Shown here piece by piece: positions 49,498-58,231 of a stretch of 60,067 bases of DNA (position 1 is the first letter of the stretch; every line of letters starts with the position of its first letter). Position numbers and translations under genes: made by a program. The notes under the pieces were generated by a model. It did no database searches and was not told the DNA's origin. It was given only the letters and a program-made list of their open reading frames with translations. This stretch comes from a virus. The stretch spans positions 1 through 60,067 of IMG/VR virus record IMGVR_UViG_3300012950_000003. One strand, given 5' to 3'.

Positions 49498-50379
49498 ATG
49501 GCAGAAACAGCAGAAGTCACAACCCAATCAACTGAGGAATCAACTGAAACGACTGTGACTCCAGCCAGCCCGTCCGAAGGGACGCAAAACACGGCACAGG
49601 ATCCAAAACCTGTTTTCAACGATCAACAGCAACATTGGATAGACAACCAGATCATCCCAAAAATTGTGGCTCAAACCAAAAGGTCTCAACAGGCCGATGC
49701 CAAAGCCAGAGGTTTGGGTAAAGATGAACGGGAAGAACTAGAGCAATTTCGTGTCCAGCAACGAGAACTAGCCGAACAGAAAGCCTTGGACGAACAACGA
49801 GAGTTGGAAGAAAAAGGTGAGTATAAAAGGATCATCGAAGAAAAGGATGTTCTAGTGCAGAAAGCGGTAGCTGACAAAGAACAAGCGGCGAGCTTATTGC
49901 AACTAGAACGGGAATCCAATTTTATCGAGAACCAATTAGATTCGGCCATCTCCAGAGTAGAAGGTGGGATTCTGCCAGATATGGTACATATCGCCAAACA
50001 GATGCTGAAAAGTGGTGTGCCAATTTTAGTAGATTCTGATACCTACTATTCCGTTAAGACCAGCAATGGAGCTGACGGCGGCGACTTGGAGGTTCAAGTT
50101 GTGGATGGGAGTGGTAACCGGCCTTTTAACTCTAATGGCGAATATATGTCGTTGGAGGAAGCACTGGCCGGGTTCGTTGTTCGCCATCCTAGTTTCCAAC
50201 CAGCCAACTTTCGAGGTGGCGGGTCCGGGGCCAGTGGTGGTTCTAATCTCAACTCTGTCCAATCCTTACAGAAAGAGCTTGAAGATTTGACGGCCCAAGC
50301 CCGTAAATCGGGACGGTCGGGAGATCGACAAGCCATGCTGAAAAAACAGCGTGAACTCAAAGCGGCGGAATCTCAATAA
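49498..50379 (+). CDS. Capsid scaffold protein
   Basis: The 293-residue product begins with a Thr/Glu-rich disordered part (MAETAEVTTQSTEESTETTV) and is then a long charged coiled coil (about 80-150, Glu/Gln/Arg-rich), with a basic helical carboxyl end (KKQRELKAAES). This is the usual build of phage scaffolds, and the gene is directly before the major capsid gene. GGAGG lies upstream of the ATG. Motif-level proof is lacking; position and composition decide it. Confidence 0.75.
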   Translation: MAETAEVTTQSTEESTETTVTPASPSEGTQNTAQDPKPVFNDQQQHWIDNQIIPKIVAQTKRSQQADAKARGLGKDEREELEQFRVQQRELAEQKALDEQRELEEKGEYKRIIEEKDVLVQKAVADKEQAASLLQLERESNFIENQLDSAISRVEGGILPDMVHIAKQMLKSGVPILVDSDTYYSVKTSNGADGGDLEVQVVDGSGNRPFNSNGEYMSLEEALAGFVVRHPSFQPANFRGGGSGASGGSNLNSVQSLQKELEDLTAQARKSGRSGDRQAMLKKQRELKAAESQ

Positions 50380-50398
50380 CCGCCAAGGATAAACTATA

Positions 50399-51544
50399 AT
50401 GGCTTTTTCAGGAAGAGCTACCTATTCAAATGATACATTGATCGGTGAAGACGTATCTGATCTGGTATCTACTATCTCACCCTTTGAAACTCCGTTACTG
50501 GATTTCTTGGGTGATGCCTCACAATCAGCTACCAATGTCCTCCATGAATGGGTGGAAGATTCACTCAATCCCGGCACTTTATTGGCATCATCGGCCATCG
50601 CTTCGGCCACGGCTGATACCGCTTTCCGTGTCAATGGCACCGGCAACAATTTGCAAGTGGGCGATATTCTACGTATGGTCGGCGGCAACGTGATTGCCAA
50701 CGAAGAATTGATGCAAGTCACAGTGGTGACCGGTGCTAATTCGATTACTGTTAGCCGAGGTTTCGGGAGTGTTGGCCCATCTTCACTAGCAGTCGGCGGT
50801 TCTTTGGAACTGGTTAGCAATGCCAGTTTGGAGGGGGCCGATGTTTCGGGCGATATTTCCCTCAACCGTAGCCGTCAATACAATTTCGTGCAACAGTTCC
50901 AAAAGCCGATTGAGGTTAGCGACACCCAACGCTCAGTCAACAACTTGGGCGGGATTGACGACGAATACAGTTACCAGCTAGAGCAAAGAACCAAGGAGAT
51001 CTTGCGTGACTTGGAGAAAGCGGTCATCTTGGGCGCGGCTTCGGGTAACAGCTTCGGTTCATTAACCGCCTATCGGTCAATGAAAGGTATCTGGCGTTCA
51101 ATCGCTACCAACCAACAAACCACCACCGCCGCTTTGACCGAAACTTTCTTGGGCGATACTATCGTCAAGTCAGCTTGGGATAACGGTGGCGATGATGTTG
51201 ACCTGATCGTGGCTGACTCCCAATGGAAACGAGCCATTGATGGCTTGATCGACTCCCGGATCAGGGTAACTGATGATGCTGACACCTTACGTACTGAAGT
51301 GACTTATTACGAGTCTAGCTTCGGTCGTCAAGTGGTGTTACCACCTAACCGCCATATGCCTTACAAATCAGCGATGGTTTTAGCTTCTGACCGAATTGAA
51401 GTGGTACCGTTGCAAGGCCGATCATTCCAACATGAATCGCTAGCCAAAACCGGTCATGCCACCAGAGGAGTGGTAGTGGGTGAATATACGGTAGCGGTGA
51501 TGAACGAAGCCGGCCATGCCAGAGGTATTGATACCGACGCTTAA
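50399..51544 (+). CDS. Major capsid protein (HK97 fold, DUF5309 type)
   Basis: The 381-residue product lies after the scaffold. It has the DUF5309 pattern: VSDLVSTISPFETPLLDFLG near residues 20-38, then a beta-rich region with SRGFGS, a spine-helix-like segment (YSYQLEQRTKEILRDLEKAV) and the carboxyl HATRGVVVGEYTVAVMNEAG. DUF5309 proteins are HK97-fold capsids of many environmental phages. Length and position agree. The gene is followed by the leader containing the 20-base antisense target. Confidence 0.88.
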   Translation: MAFSGRATYSNDTLIGEDVSDLVSTISPFETPLLDFLGDASQSATNVLHEWVEDSLNPGTLLASSAIASATADTAFRVNGTGNNLQVGDILRMVGGNVIANEELMQVTVVTGANSITVSRGFGSVGPSSLAVGGSLELVSNASLEGADVSGDISLNRSRQYNFVQQFQKPIEVSDTQRSVNNLGGIDDEYSYQLEQRTKEILRDLEKAVILGAASGNSFGSLTAYRSMKGIWRSIATNQQTTTAALTETFLGDTIVKSAWDNGGDDVDLIVADSQWKRAIDGLIDSRIRVTDDADTLRTEVTYYESSFGRQVVLPPNRHMPYKSAMVLASDRIEVVPLQGRSFQHESLAKTGHATRGVVVGEYTVAVMNEAGHARGIDTDA

Positions 51545-51563
51545 CCTTAAACCAACCTTTAAC

Positions 51564-51583
51564 CAACCCCTGTCCAAAGGAGA
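51564..51583 (+). promoter_or_regulatory. 20-base antisense target covering the Shine-Dalgarno of gene 51593
   Basis: These 20 bases (CAACCCCTGTCCAAAGGAGA) are the exact reverse complement of 32473-32492 in the candidate small RNA. They include AAAGGAGA, ending 9 bases before the ATG at 51593. The AAA between CC and GG could form the loop opposite the UUU loop of the small RNA. Confidence 0.8.
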
Positions 51584-51592
51584 TTGTTTGAA

Positions 51593-51811
51593 ATGCCAAT
51601 GATAGACAAAGCGGATATTGAAGTGCTAAAAACCTTTATGACCCATAATATTGGTCGGCCCTTCAACCCCAGATACTTGGTTCGGTTTAGGCGGGTCTTG
51701 CCGGTGCTGTTGCAAGATTACGAAAAACTATGCCATGAAAATGATGCTTTACTTAAAACTAACCGTCAGCTGGAGGAAGAATTGAAAAAGGGGCAAGAGG
51801 CGGCAGAATGA
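51593..51811 (+). CDS. Small protein coupled to the glycosyltransferase gene
   Basis: The ATG at 51593 is chosen because AAAGGAGA lies nine bases upstream; a TTG at 51584 is in frame but too close. The 72-residue product is a helical, charged polypeptide (ADIEVLKTFMTHNIGRPFNP; carboxyl coiled coil RQLEEELKKGQEAAE). Its end overlaps the glycosyltransferase start by four bases (ATGA), so translation of the latter depends on this gene. No family is recognised. Confidence 0.65.
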   Translation: MPMIDKADIEVLKTFMTHNIGRPFNPRYLVRFRRVLPVLLQDYEKLCHENDALLKTNRQLEEELKKGQEAAE

Positions 51812-54789
51812 AATATAATATCGCCTTCTATTGCCAATCAGTACCCTTTTCGGCGGAGACTATTAAGCTGGAGAAATCTTTGGGCGGTAGTGAAACGGCC
51901 TTGGTCTATATGGCCAATGCTTTAGCTGAACGGGGCCATCAAGTCACGGTCTTCACCCAATTCCAAGACGAAGACCATCAAGGCCGGTATAACGGGGTCA
52001 AATGGGCTGACAGCCAGTATTTCCCTGATATGTGCCACAGTATAGAATGGGATATTTTTATCTCTCAACGCTATTATCCAGTGATGGCTAATAATGTTCG
52101 GGCTAAATATCGAGGGTTATGGGTTGAGGATGTAATGGAGGTCGGCATCAAGGCCGAGTATGCTGGCTCCTTGTGGCAAACCGATCAGATCCTTTATGTC
52201 AGTGAATGGCAACGTCAGAATTACGAATCCATCTTGCCCAGCGGGGCCGAGAAGTTGGGCTTTGTGACCAAGAACGGGATCGACTTAGCCACGGTTGATG
52301 ACAACATGGCTGACGAAAAAGACCCCAACCAGATGATTTATATCAGCCGGCCAGAACGTGGTTTGTTCCCTTTGTTGCAAATCTTCCCCCAAATGCGGGA
52401 ACAACGACCTGACCTTGAGCTAAAGGTTTGCCGCTACTATTCTATGTATGAGAATAATCCGGAAGTGAAACGGATTTGTGAGCAAGCCGACCGCATGGTA
52501 GCCCATACCGAGGGTGTTCAATATTTGGGTAACTTGAACAAGGAACAACTATACCAACATATCTCCAGATCAGCTTTGATGTTGTATCCGGGTGTGCCGA
52601 CTTTCGATGAAACTTCCTGCATCGCCGCTTTGGAAGCCCAAGCCTGTCGAACCCCAATGGTAGCCACCAGCCGAGGCGGGTTGGTTGAAACCTTGTGGCC
52701 ATTTGCCGGAGCCTTAATTGAGGGCGATGCTTATAGCAAGGGATACCAACAAGAGTTTATAGCCCAAGCCTTCGATTTGCTGGACAGTGCCAGCCGTTAC
52801 CAAGAGGCACAAAAAATGGGTCGTGAGTGGGTAGTTGACAATTATCAATACAGCACCATCGCGGAGGAGTGGGAACAGAACTTCGATCAATTCTTTGTAT
52901 CTCGGTTCCAAGACCATTTGCCGCAAATCTTTGACAACTTGCTCCACCATGACGATTTCGTTACCGCTTACCATATACGGGAAGAAGAAGGCATCAGCCA
53001 AGAGCAACAGGACCGCTTGGATTCCCACCTCAATCAGACCCATTCCGAACAGCAATATGAAGATGGGATGTTGGCACCCGAACTGGAAGGCAAAGCGGTT
53101 GAAGCGGGGCTTCATGGCCGATTAGAAACTGTCTTGCAATTGATCGACCCCCAAAACAGCCAAATGGAGCCAGCGAACATCTTGGATTATGGTTGTGGGG
53201 GAGGTGTCTTTGCCAGTGCCCTGCAACGAATGTTTCCTTCGGCCCAAGTTTTGGGTATAGATTTCAGTCAAGGCATTGTGGACAAGGGCAACCAATTCAT
53301 AGCCGATCAAGAATGGGAGCAACGGAAACCTCATTTACACCAAGCCGATTTAATGGATGCTTCCAGCTTGCAAGAGATCAAGGTTGAAGGTGATGTTCTG
53401 TTCTCTTTAGAGGGCCAGAAATACGATTTGATCTTTTGTGGCGAACTTCTGGAACACTATGTCGAACCAATGGAATTGGTCTTGCCCTTGGAAGACTTGC
53501 TGACTGATGAAGGTTGGCTGGTATGGACAGTACCCAACGGGCCGTTCGTGGAGATGGCTACCAACGATAGAGAACTGAATCAACGGACGCATCGGATTCA
53601 TTGGGAATATAACACGGTGGAGGAAGTCTTTAGCCAAAAAGACGGTTATCAAGCCCGTTATATCTGCACCAATAATGAGACCGGATGCCGTGGCTTACAC
53701 AAGGGGCATTATGTCTTTCGGCACCAAAAAGGCGGTCAATACGGTGAGATAGATTTCGACAAGAAAGCCAAGTTGACTCGACCTTACCAAAAGATCAGTG
53801 TTTGCATGATCGCTAAAAATAACGAACAGGATATAGGCCGTTGTTTGGAGTCGGTCAAAGATGTAGCTGACGAGATTATTTTGGCCCATAACCAATCCAC
53901 TGATGGCACGGTGGAAATCGCCAAACAACACGGGGCCAAGATCATCGAGTTGCCAGAGAAATGGCCAGCCGCCCCGGATTGGGCACCGGCACCGGGCAAC
54001 TTTTCATGGATGAGGAACGAATCGGTTGACCCGGCTAGTGGGGATTGGATTTTGTGGATTGATACTGATGAGCAATTGCGGAACGGACACCTTTTAGGTA
54101 AATATTTGCAAAGCAGGTTCTATGACGGTTATGTCTTGCGCCAAGTCCATTTGATGGTTGATGCTGATCAAAGGCATGATACCCCGGTCAGATTGTACCG
54201 TAATGGGGCCGGCTTCAAGTTTTATGGCTGCATCCATGAACATGCCCATAAAAGCCTAAACGAACCGATAGAGCCGTCATTTGAGCTACCCAAGACCGAT
54301 ATTATCCATTATGGATATGTGACTGAAGATATACGGCAATTCAAGTGCAAAGAACGAAATATTGGGTTGTTGAAACTGGATCGGGCTGTCCATCCAGAAC
54401 GCTTGTTAGGTTGGGTCTTATTAGCACGGGAATATATCAATATGGTGGGTTGGGAAAAACAAGAGAACCCGAACCAACCTTTGAGCCAAATCTCCGACCG
54501 ACGGTTACGGGAAGTGTTACGAATTTACCATGATGAGGAACTCAACTTGGCCGATCTGAACGGTCGGTATTATAAGCTGATATTCCCTCTCTATCAGGTA
54601 GCTTTGAAGTTGTTGGGCGTTGGGTTCGGGGCTGAGATAGATGTCAAGGTGACGGATAACGGGCAAGCCATGCGCTTCTTGGATCAAGATGACGTGGAAA
54701 AGCATTTACAGTTCCAGCTCAAGGATTTGGAAAAGCAGGTATTTACCTTGACCAGAGACAAAACCTTTTTGACCCAAGTGGAGGGCTAG
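51808..54789 (+). CDS. Trifunctional GT4 - methyltransferase - GT2 protein
   Basis: The 993-residue protein has three enzyme modules. Residues about 1-370: GT-B glycosyltransferase of family 4 type (LGGSETALVYMANALAERGH at 25-44; FDETSCIAALEAQACRTPMV about 264-283). Residues about 420-640: SAM methyltransferase (NILDYGCGGGVFASALQ; GIDFSQGIVDKG). Residues about 662-870: GT2 glycosyltransferase (KISVCMIAKNNEQDIGRCLE; DWILWIDTDEQL with the DxD-like DTD). Such a fusion in the capsid module points to sugar decoration of the virion, perhaps with methylated sugars. A host surface target is the alternative. Its start is coupled to the 51593 gene. Confidence 0.9.
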   Translation: MKYNIAFYCQSVPFSAETIKLEKSLGGSETALVYMANALAERGHQVTVFTQFQDEDHQGRYNGVKWADSQYFPDMCHSIEWDIFISQRYYPVMANNVRAKYRGLWVEDVMEVGIKAEYAGSLWQTDQILYVSEWQRQNYESILPSGAEKLGFVTKNGIDLATVDDNMADEKDPNQMIYISRPERGLFPLLQIFPQMREQRPDLELKVCRYYSMYENNPEVKRICEQADRMVAHTEGVQYLGNLNKEQLYQHISRSALMLYPGVPTFDETSCIAALEAQACRTPMVATSRGGLVETLWPFAGALIEGDAYSKGYQQEFIAQAFDLLDSASRYQEAQKMGREWVVDNYQYSTIAEEWEQNFDQFFVSRFQDHLPQIFDNLLHHDDFVTAYHIREEEGISQEQQDRLDSHLNQTHSEQQYEDGMLAPELEGKAVEAGLHGRLETVLQLIDPQNSQMEPANILDYGCGGGVFASALQRMFPSAQVLGIDFSQGIVDKGNQFIADQEWEQRKPHLHQADLMDASSLQEIKVEGDVLFSLEGQKYDLIFCGELLEHYVEPMELVLPLEDLLTDEGWLVWTVPNGPFVEMATNDRELNQRTHRIHWEYNTVEEVFSQKDGYQARYICTNNETGCRGLHKGHYVFRHQKGGQYGEIDFDKKAKLTRPYQKISVCMIAKNNEQDIGRCLESVKDVADEIILAHNQSTDGTVEIAKQHGAKIIELPEKWPAAPDWAPAPGNFSWMRNESVDPASGDWILWIDTDEQLRNGHLLGKYLQSRFYDGYVLRQVHLMVDADQRHDTPVRLYRNGAGFKFYGCIHEHAHKSLNEPIEPSFELPKTDIIHYGYVTEDIRQFKCKERNIGLLKLDRAVHPERLLGWVLLAREYINMVGWEKQENPNQPLSQISDRRLREVLRIYHDEELNLADLNGRYYKLIFPLYQVALKLLGVGFGAEIDVKVTDNGQAMRFLDQDDVEKHLQFQLKDLEKQVFTLTRDKTFLTQVEG

Positions 54790-54792
54790 ATT

Positions 54793-55386
54793 ATGGCTGT
54801 CAGAGCAACGATGGCTGACTTGATAACTTATACTCGCTATCTGGTAACGGATGAGGCTTCAGCCACTTTCACTGACCAGAAAGTGCAGGATGTATTGGAT
54901 CAGCATCGGACCCATTTTGACTATATCTTGCTGGATCGTGATAGCGATTACCGGTATTACTATAGCCGAGGATGGCGGGGCGATGATGTGTCATTGAATC
55001 GGATTCCGCGCAGTAATTATCCGATCCAAGTGCCGGATTTTAGCCTTTATACCAAGGTCGGTTTCTTTGAGACTGATTACACGTTACGGGATGGTAGGAC
55101 TGAAGACAATACTAGCCACACGGCCGATGATGCCAACCTATTCGACGGCACTTATACCTTCAGCACCACGCCAGATACTGACCTCTATTTCTTCGGTAAA
55201 GGCTACAACGTTTGGAGGGCGGCTGGTGATCTCTTGAGTTGGACACCAGATTTCGGGCGCTTGCCATTAGACAGTACTAGCCGAGGCGGGGTCAGTGAAT
55301 CCTATGGTTGGGGCGAGAAAATAGAACAATATTATCACCGAGGGATGGGCTTAAATAAACGGGTGCCCAAATTGTATCGAGCATGA
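54793..55386 (+). CDS. Head-tail adaptor-like protein
   Basis: The 197-residue product opens MAVRATMADLITYTRYLVTD, a helical start of the type found in head-tail connectors, and is Asp/Tyr-rich after that. It lies in the position between capsid and tail genes where adaptors (gp6/gp15-like) are coded. No diagnostic motif is present, so the call is from position and general pattern. It overlaps the next gene by four bases. Confidence 0.5.
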   Translation: MAVRATMADLITYTRYLVTDEASATFTDQKVQDVLDQHRTHFDYILLDRDSDYRYYYSRGWRGDDVSLNRIPRSNYPIQVPDFSLYTKVGFFETDYTLRDGRTEDNTSHTADDANLFDGTYTFSTTPDTDLYFFGKGYNVWRAAGDLLSWTPDFGRLPLDSTSRGGVSESYGWGEKIEQYYHRGMGLNKRVPKLYRA

Positions 55387-55574
55387 AAGACTTCAATAGT
55401 ATGCGTATTGTCTGTTATTTGTCTGGCCAAATCTCGGACCAAAAATGGCGAGAGATGTTGAACCAAAACGAGGAGCTTCAACGACGCTGGTCATTGATAG
55501 AACGGGAAGAGGTTGGCGATATGATGCGGATGGGCGATCAAATGAGGGCGGTTTGTCAGGTGGCGGCTAAATGA
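55383..55574 (+). CDS. Small hypothetical protein in the head-tail module
   Basis: The 63-residue product (MKDFNSMRIVCYLSGQISDQ) is helical and charged. It overlaps both neighbours by four bases (ATGA), so it is expressed with the head-tail genes. No family is recognised. Confidence 0.55.
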   Translation: MKDFNSMRIVCYLSGQISDQKWREMLNQNEELQRRWSLIEREEVGDMMRMGDQMRAVCQVAAK

Positions 55575-55909
55575 ATTTGTTCATTAACACCACCGATATT
55601 AGTACCGTTACCATCCAACAGGAAACGGCTACCCAAGATGCCAACTTTAATTATGTGACCGATAGCCCAACGGCTCTACAAACCAATGTGCAGGTGGATT
55701 TGCAACCAACTACGGCTAGCATGAAGGACAACGCTACTGGTGGTGTGTATCAAAACACGCATACCATGTACAGCCAAAGGTACGCTAATGTATTGACCGC
55801 TTACCCGTCTGGTGGAGTGGTGGTTGTTTTGAATGGAACCACTTTTGATGTCTTAGGGGTTGAGGATTGGACTAGCCACATGGAAGCCTCGTTGCAGGAA
55901 CGGGTGTGA
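55571..55909 (+). CDS. Head-closure/stopper-like protein
   Basis: The 112-residue product is beta-rich (LFINTTDISTVTIQQETATQ; GGVVVVLNGTTFDVLGVEDW) and lies after the adaptor candidate. Its size and beta composition suit head-closure (stopper) proteins, a family with little sequence conservation. The call is by position. Start overlaps the upstream stop. Confidence 0.45.
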   Translation: MNLFINTTDISTVTIQQETATQDANFNYVTDSPTALQTNVQVDLQPTTASMKDNATGGVYQNTHTMYSQRYANVLTAYPSGGVVVVLNGTTFDVLGVEDWTSHMEASLQERV

Positions 55910-55911
55910 TC

Positions 55912-56022
55912 ATGGCCATGAAATGCGATTATAAAATCAAGAAACGGCCAGCCCGAAAACCTAAGCCCCGCCGCAAACAACGTAAGCAAGGTAAATATCG
56001 TTCCTTCACCCGACAAGGCTAA
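55912..56022 (+). CDS. Very basic small protein (36 residues)
   Basis: The frame encodes MAMKCDYKIKKRPARKPKPR followed by more Lys/Arg, 36 residues with about half Lys/Arg. The stop overlaps the next start (TAATG). It is probably a DNA-binding or packaging-associated micro-protein; no family is recognised. Confidence 0.5.
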   Translation: MAMKCDYKIKKRPARKPKPRRKQRKQGKYRSFTRQG

Positions 56023-56174
56023 TGGCTAAAAAGAAGACCAAGTTTGAGAAGGTGATGGGCGAATTCAAGCGAGGCAGTTTGCGATCCAGTAGTGGTCGCA
56101 AGGTAATTAACCGCCGCCAAGCGATGGCCATAGCCTCCAGTTATGGCCGTAGACGGAGCCGAAAACGAAAGTAA
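56022..56174 (+). CDS. Small basic protein, DUF6496-like (50 residues)
   Basis: The frame encodes MAKKKTKFEKVMGEFKRGSL, then SSSGRKVINRRQAMAIASS and a basic end. The 'GxLxSSSGxKVxNRxQAxAIAxS' arrangement matches the DUF6496 family of small basic proteins found in phages and bacteria, function unknown. It is joined to both neighbours by TAATG overlaps. Confidence 0.65.
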   Translation: MAKKKTKFEKVMGEFKRGSLRSSSGRKVINRRQAMAIASSYGRRRSRKRK

Positions 56175-56515
56175 TGTTAAAGGCCAAGCAGGACGTAGAA
56201 AAGTTCGTAGCCCGTCAGTTAGATAAGGTTATCACTAAGATCGAGACTAAGGGTGAAGCCTACTTGGACTATTTGGGTCGGCAGAGCGTCAATAATAGCC
56301 GTGACGGTAATCGGGCTGGTGCTTGGATAGATCGCACAGGTAATTTGAGGGCTAGTATCGAGCATAGGTTATTTGAAGGATCAGCCGGGCCTTATGCCAA
56401 GGTCTTCGCCGCTATGGAATATGCCGTTCATGTTCATTTTCGGGAGGGTTATCGGGTCTTGATTAAACCAACTAAAGCCGAAGTCAAAAAAGCGATGCAA
56501 GGATTCAAGTTGTAA
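56174..56515 (+). CDS. HK97 gp10-like tail completion / head-tail protein
   Basis: The 113-residue product has a charged amino helix and a core with DRTGNLRASIEHRLFEG and EYAVHVHFREGYRVLIKP, the pattern of HK97 gp10-type proteins ('TGxLrxSi...YA..vEfG'). These join head and tail tube. Position and spacing fit. The next gene lies nine bases downstream. Confidence 0.7.
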   Translation: MLKAKQDVEKFVARQLDKVITKIETKGEAYLDYLGRQSVNNSRDGNRAGAWIDRTGNLRASIEHRLFEGSAGPYAKVFAAMEYAVHVHFREGYRVLIKPTKAEVKKAMQGFKL

Positions 56516-56524
56516 GGAGGTGTA

Positions 56525-56947
56525 ATGGGTGCGGTAACAACTGACAATTATCTGATCGGATTAGCCACCTTGGTTAATGTTTCCGGTGTGACATCGTTAC
56601 TCAACGGTGGGATCACCAAAGGGCCAAAACGACCGGATGGTGTCAGCTATCCCAGCGTCAATGTTCTGGCCTCTATTAATGATGTGGGCATGGATTCCAC
56701 TATCCAGAATTATGACGGCTGGTTTAATGTGTTCGTGGCTTCGGAGGATAACGGTTCGGCTGATGTGGCCACCCTGTCTTCAATAGAAAGCCAGATCATA
56801 ACAGCGGCCAATGTGGAGAGGTGGACACAAGGCACCACCGTTTGCAAATCACAATTCTTTCTCGGCACTCTCGGCCCGTTATGGGATGCTTTAGAGGCCG
56901 ATGTTCATTATTTGACAGTTAGGTTCCGGTCTTATATTAGTTTATGA
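56525..56947 (+). CDS. Tail terminator-like protein
   Basis: The 140-residue product follows the gp10-like gene and lies before the tube gene, the place of the tail terminator. It is alpha/beta (MGAVTTDNYLIGLATLVNVS; FNVFVASEDNGSADVATLSS). GGAGGTG lies upstream of the ATG. Family not proven by motif. Confidence 0.6.
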   Translation: MGAVTTDNYLIGLATLVNVSGVTSLLNGGITKGPKRPDGVSYPSVNVLASINDVGMDSTIQNYDGWFNVFVASEDNGSADVATLSSIESQIITAANVERWTQGTTVCKSQFFLGTLGPLWDALEADVHYLTVRFRSYISL

Positions 56948-57086
56948 AAGTTACATTTGTTAGGTTTCTCAGGCCGTTTTGTAAACTTTCTGACGGTATA
57001 TATATTTTTAATTTGGAAAATATTTTTCCAGCCAAAAACTTTTGAAAGTGGGAAAATAACATAACAAACATAACATGGGAGGTTAA
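56948..57086 (+). promoter_or_regulatory. AT-rich leader with a possible late promoter before the tail genes
   Basis: No gene lies here. TTGTAA (56979-56984) and TATATT (57001-57006), 16 bases apart, could be a promoter for the tail genes. A short hairpin GGAAAATATTTTTCC (57015-57029) and a GGGAGG ribosome site before the next ATG follow. Regulatory role is inferred. Confidence 0.4.
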
Positions 57087-57686
57087 ATGTCGCACCTAGA
57101 ACTAGATATTGGTGCCATCCAGTATCCGCAAGTCAATGGGAGCATTATCAGGTTAGAAGATACGGCTACGGTTGATATTAGCGGTCACTATTCGGTGGCT
57201 GGTGCCACAGATGCCGAACGGCAAGAGAATTTGGAGATCGAGATGTTCAAGCGGGGCAAGGTGGCTTTAGTTGATTACGACCGCCAAAAACAGATCGACG
57301 ACCATAACAAAGAGATCCAAGAATCGGTCAAGGATCTGGAAGGTGGCAAGGTTAATCAGCCAACCGCGCCCGGGGCACCGACCTTAACGGTTCAAGCCAG
57401 TGATGGCAAGCTGAAAGTTTCGGGGGTAGCTGATTCGGCTACAACTCGATTGGTGGTTACTATTACCGGTAGTGGAGATCCTAGTACCATCACCGATGAG
57501 GATGGCAACGAAGTTGATAATACTGTACGGGTTGATTTCCAAGAAACGATCACCACCGGCTTGCCGGATTATGCAGTAGAAATAGTTGAACCAACCATAA
57601 CCGTAGCTGTCAAGGTGACGGCTTACAACAAAATCGACGATCAAGCGGTGGCAGAATCTTCATGGTCTCCACCAGCTTCAGAATAA
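57087..57686 (+). CDS. Ig-like tail/decoration protein
   Basis: The 199-residue product has an amino domain of unknown type with a Glu/Lys-rich helix and a carboxyl Ig/Fn3-like beta sandwich (PGAPTLTVQASDGKLKVSGV, then TISVAVKV-like strands). Ig-like domains decorate tail tubes and capsids in many phages. It sits just before the tail tube gene, with GGGAGG upstream of the ATG. Confidence 0.6.
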   Translation: MSHLELDIGAIQYPQVNGSIIRLEDTATVDISGHYSVAGATDAERQENLEIEMFKRGKVALVDYDRQKQIDDHNKEIQESVKDLEGGKVNQPTAPGAPTLTVQASDGKLKVSGVADSATTRLVVTITGSGDPSTITDEDGNEVDNTVRVDFQETITTGLPDYAVEIVEPTITVAVKVTAYNKIDDQAVAESSWSPPASE

Positions 57687-57698
57687 AGGAGAAAAATT

Positions 57699-58229
57699 AT
57701 GGCTATAACAACTGCCAATATCCTATTGGGATCAGGCACCTTTTCCTGGTATGGCCTCAATATAACGGGTACACCCTCAACCGGTTGGCATGATGTAGGC
57801 GGATTTCGTGACGGGGTGACAATGGCTTTTGAAGAAGACCAAGTTTTGGTGGAAGGCCAAGCAGGTGGGGCTGTTAAAGCCTTACGAGGTAGGATGGGAA
57901 TTACCGTCACCACTAACCTATTAGAATCTACACTAGACAGCTTGATGGTCTCCCTATACGGTTCTGGCACCAACACCGATGTCGTTACCGCCGGTACCTC
58001 TATTGAGTTCTTAGTGGCCGATCCAGTGCCAGTGCCGATCAAGTTTGTGGCCGCTTCCTCAATCGGGGCTGACGGGTTAACCACTTACAACTTTTCGTCG
58101 GCGGTGCCGCAATTAGGCCAAGATGTTTCCTATACCAAGGACGCTGAAACCATTTTCCCTGTCACTTTCACTTGCCTAGCGATAGCCAGTGGATCTAATT
58201 GGGGATTTGGCAAGGTTACAGACACCTAG
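57699..58229 (+). CDS. Major tail tube protein
   Basis: The 176-residue product is beta-rich (NILLGSGTFSWYGLNITGTP; GRMGITVTTNLLESTLDSLM), as in siphovirus tube proteins. It is followed by the frameshifted chaperone pair and the tape measure gene, the fixed order of siphovirus tails. AAAGGAG precedes the ATG. Confidence 0.75.
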   Translation: MAITTANILLGSGTFSWYGLNITGTPSTGWHDVGGFRDGVTMAFEEDQVLVEGQAGGAVKALRGRMGITVTTNLLESTLDSLMVSLYGSGTNTDVVTAGTSIEFLVADPVPVPIKFVAASSIGADGLTTYNFSSAVPQLGQDVSYTKDAETIFPVTFTCLAIASGSNWGFGKVTDT

Positions 58230-58231
58230 AA

